Positions 62,655-64,000 of a stretch of 64,000 nt of DNA are shown in pieces; positions within the stretch are counted from its first letter, which is position 1, and each line of letters opens with the position of its first letter. Both the position numbers and the translations under genes were made by a program. Origin of the DNA: Pseudomonas citri (lineage in GTDB: Bacteria; Pseudomonadota; Gammaproteobacteria; Pseudomonadales; Pseudomonadaceae); assembly GCF_025336485.1 (NCBI RefSeq), contig NZ_JAODAB010000002.1, positions 310,001-374,000 on the forward strand, written 5' to 3'. Under the pieces are notes generated by a model, which saw nothing but the letters and a program-made list of their open reading frames with translations, searched no databases and had not been told where the DNA came from.

Positions 62655-62993
62655 TTAACGCTCTATCAAACTAATGGGAACCTTTGCCTGCTTAAACAAA
62701 TAAACCTTCTCCACAGGACAGTCAGGATATACCCATTTAGCCCAATTCTTGACGATCCATTCCCTTGAAATTTCTCGAGTTCCTGATAAACGGCTTTCAA
62801 TAGGTAGGCGCACCACCAAAAGCCCCGCCTTATTACCTGAAGCAACAGCAATAGAATGCCCGTACTGATCATCGGGAATATCAATAACCATGAAGTCTAC
62901 AATTTCCTCATATGGCCATCGGGCGGGGAGTCGGAATATCTGCCCTCGAGTTATCACTGAAGCCAAACTATCGACTAATTTAATGCCTTCCAT
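62655..62993 (-). CDS. Imm45 family immunity protein
   Basis: A 112-residue protein with segments RGQIFRLPARWPYEEIVDFM and SREWIVKNWAKWVYPDCPVEKVYL, which I recognise as Imm45-type immunity proteins of polymorphic toxin systems. Its ATG overlaps by one base (TAATG) the stop of an upstream reading frame that looks like the end of a toxin. A single immunity gene left behind without a complete toxin is typical of rearranged Rhs/CDI loci. Confidence 0.75.
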   Translation of the reverse strand: MEGIKLVDSLASVITRGQIFRLPARWPYEEIVDFMVIDIPDDQYGHSIAVASGNKAGLLVVRLPIESRLSGTREISREWIVKNWAKWVYPDCPVEKVYLFKQAKVPISLIER

Positions 62994-63129
62994 TACTTCA
63001 CCCTCAAATCATGCCCGCCAGACTCATCCTTTGAATCAGGGACAGCAACTAAATCAAAGTAAAACTCGCTAATGTGCTTTCCTGTTTTGCCACTCACTTG
63101 CTCGAGCCTACCATGTTGGGTATCCAAAA
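62993..63129 (-). pseudogene. C-terminal remnant of a polymorphic toxin
   Basis: The minus frame just upstream of the immunity gene reads VLDTQHGRLEQVSGKTG then KHISEFYFDLVAVPDS and ends HDLRVK with a TAA that overlaps the immunity ATG. About 45 codons remain. The pattern (G-R/K-x-E, GKH, EF) resembles the last residues of nuclease-type toxin domains such as colicin E-type RNases. Further upstream the frame runs into a poly-A/T tract and the transposase element, so the rest of the toxin is lost. Function inferred only. Confidence 0.65.
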
Positions 63130-63157
63130 CAAAAAAAGGGGACCAAAAAAAGGGGAC
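63130..63157. repeat. 14-base tandem direct repeat at the element border
   Basis: CAAAAAAAGGGGAC occurs twice in tandem (63130-63143 and 63144-63157). The second copy runs into the left terminal inverted repeat of the transposase element. Confidence 0.9.
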
Positions 63158-63931
63158 AGATTTATTTTCCAGCCTTAGCCCGCGGCCGCCCCTGTCCTCG
63201 CTGCTCTACCCTCACACCAACAATCCGCTCTACCTCATCTACGAAACGGTCTGTACCCGTCAATTGGCCTCTTTGCAAAGCGTCGCGGATCAATTGAATT
63301 TGATCAGTCGGAATGGCTTGGCGTACAAATTCCTCATACCGACGCCGCCGCTCCATCGAGGTATCCCCCAGGGCCAAGAAACATGGATCAGCGTCTAACC
63401 AGCATCTACCAGCCCCATCACCTACCCGACTTCGATAGCTCGACCATGCATAGTCTGCGATATCGGCGACCATGCGAGCACGTACAGGATTCATTTCAAT
63501 GTAACGACTACAAGCAAGCAAATATGAATCTGAGTGCACCACACTGGACTTGTAACGACTTTCCCACAAGGTACCTGAACGCCCTTCCAAGCGATTTCGA
63601 TAGCGCGTCGCACGGGCAGCCAGTGCTTTCATTAACTGCCCCAGCCCAGCGGTCGATTCCCCAGGAGCCAGCAACAAATGGACATGATTCGTCATCAGGC
63701 AATAGGCGTAGACCTTCACCCCGCATGCATCTTTTAGCTCCCGCAGATCGGAGAGATACCGCTGATAATCTTCTGCCGCCGCAAACACCACCTGCCGATT
63801 ATGGCCGCGTTGTACTACGTGATGCGGATAATTCGGTAAAACAATACGTCCCATTCTGGGCATATTTGGTTCCTCCATCCGTGGAAGCTTTCAGCGTAGC
63901 AGAGGATTGAAAAATAAATCTGTCCCCTTTT
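63148..63931 (-). mobile_element. REP-associated tyrosine transposase element
   Basis: Bounded by inverted terminal sequences: AAAAGGGGACAGATTTATTTTC at 63148-63169 and, inverted, the same with one added A at 63909-63931. The left end overlaps the 3' end of the transposase gene. The whole unit is about 784 bases and contains one gene. Confidence 0.82.
63162..63863 (-). CDS. REP-associated tyrosine transposase (IS200/IS605-like, RAYT)
   Basis: A 233-residue Y1 transposase starting MPRMGRIVLPNYPHHVVQRG. The HUH motif is in MTNHVHLLL and the catalytic tyrosine probably in YIEMNPVRARM. A GGAGGAA site six bases before the ATG at 63863 decides the start. RAYT proteins cut single-stranded REP sequences and are thought to spread REPs; this fits the many REPs in this window. 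The gene appears intact. Confidence 0.92.
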   Translation of the reverse strand: MPRMGRIVLPNYPHHVVQRGHNRQVVFAAAEDYQRYLSDLRELKDACGVKVYAYCLMTNHVHLLLAPGESTAGLGQLMKALAARATRYRNRLEGRSGTLWESRYKSSVVHSDSYLLACSRYIEMNPVRARMVADIADYAWSSYRSRVGDGAGRCWLDADPCFLALGDTSMERRRRYEEFVRQAIPTDQIQLIRDALQRGQLTGTDRFVDEVERIVGVRVEQRGQGRPRAKAGK

Positions 63932-63936
63932 CTGGC

Positions 63937-64000
63937 GTTACCCCGAACGTATCCTTTAGCTCGCATAGATCAGATAGATAGCGCTCTGTCGGTTATGGCC
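63937..64000 (-). pseudogene. Fragment of a second RAYT transposase
   Basis: The minus frame codes ERYLSDLCELKDTFGVTP, clearly homologous to RYLSDLRELKDACGVKV of the intact copy but diverged at several positions. It stops at the right terminal repeat of the intact element and continues beyond the window. It is a truncated, older copy. Confidence 0.8.

Overview
This window is chromosomal DNA of a Pseudomonas of the fluorescens group. The evidence is the high-GC coding style, the flgFGHIJKL rod and hook gene order followed by a glycosylation island, the phhRABC aromatic amino acid cluster, a gbuA/gbuR region that keeps the P. aeruginosa PA1414-PA1422 layout, an adhesin with its own type I secretion genes of the P. 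fluorescens MapA type, and many REP-like palindromes of the two kinds common in this group. No rRNA or tRNA gene was recognised. All database comparisons are from memory, since nothing could be searched here.

Layout. (1) 1-8898, minus strand: a flagellar sugar island. A 1190-residue multi-domain glycosyltransferase is followed by rfbF, rfbG, an RmlC-like epimerase, a C-methyltransferase, an SDR reductase/epimerase and a truncated methyltransferase. The genes after rfbF overlap end to start, and together they look able to make a CDP-linked, C-methylated 6-deoxy sugar. (2) 8990-17433, minus: flgL, K, J, I, H, G, F, read from a sigma-54 promoter visible at 17489-17506. (3) 17690-22031: phhR divergent from phhA-phhB-phhC (phenylalanine to tyrosine and onward), with two PhhR-box-like sites between them. 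(4) 22084-34941: mixed housekeeping genes: nitroreductase, TrkH, two AraC regulators, a Mpo1-like protein, an LpxH-like phosphatase, an EamA exporter, a SelT/W protein, FimV, a MarR regulator, RecQ, a UPF0149 protein and a YbaN protein.

(5) 35136-47043: a surface adhesion system. A 2124-residue RTX adhesin with a retention module, a TAAG LapG-type cleavage motif, tandem repeats and a VWA domain is divergent from its outer membrane, ABC and membrane-fusion secretion genes. A near-perfect FleQ box lies between the two directions. (6) 47051-55816: a DTW-domain tRNA modification enzyme; gbuR/gbuA with an NTF2-like protein and a permease; a 42-codon gene of the PA1414 (SicX) type with its own strong terminator; a LysR/MFS pair; and an NCS1 permease. 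(7) 56110-60791: a large palindromic element, CvfB, a small basic protein, a TorF-like porin, a DUF6279 lipoprotein, a DUF2513-like protein and a DUF899 protein.

(8) 60998-64000: accessory DNA, richer in AT than the rest. It holds a BrnT/BrnA toxin-antitoxin pair, a DUF6124 protein, an orphan immunity gene preceded by the last ~45 codons of its toxin, and a complete REP-associated tyrosine transposase element with terminal inverted repeats, abutting a fragment of a second, diverged copy.
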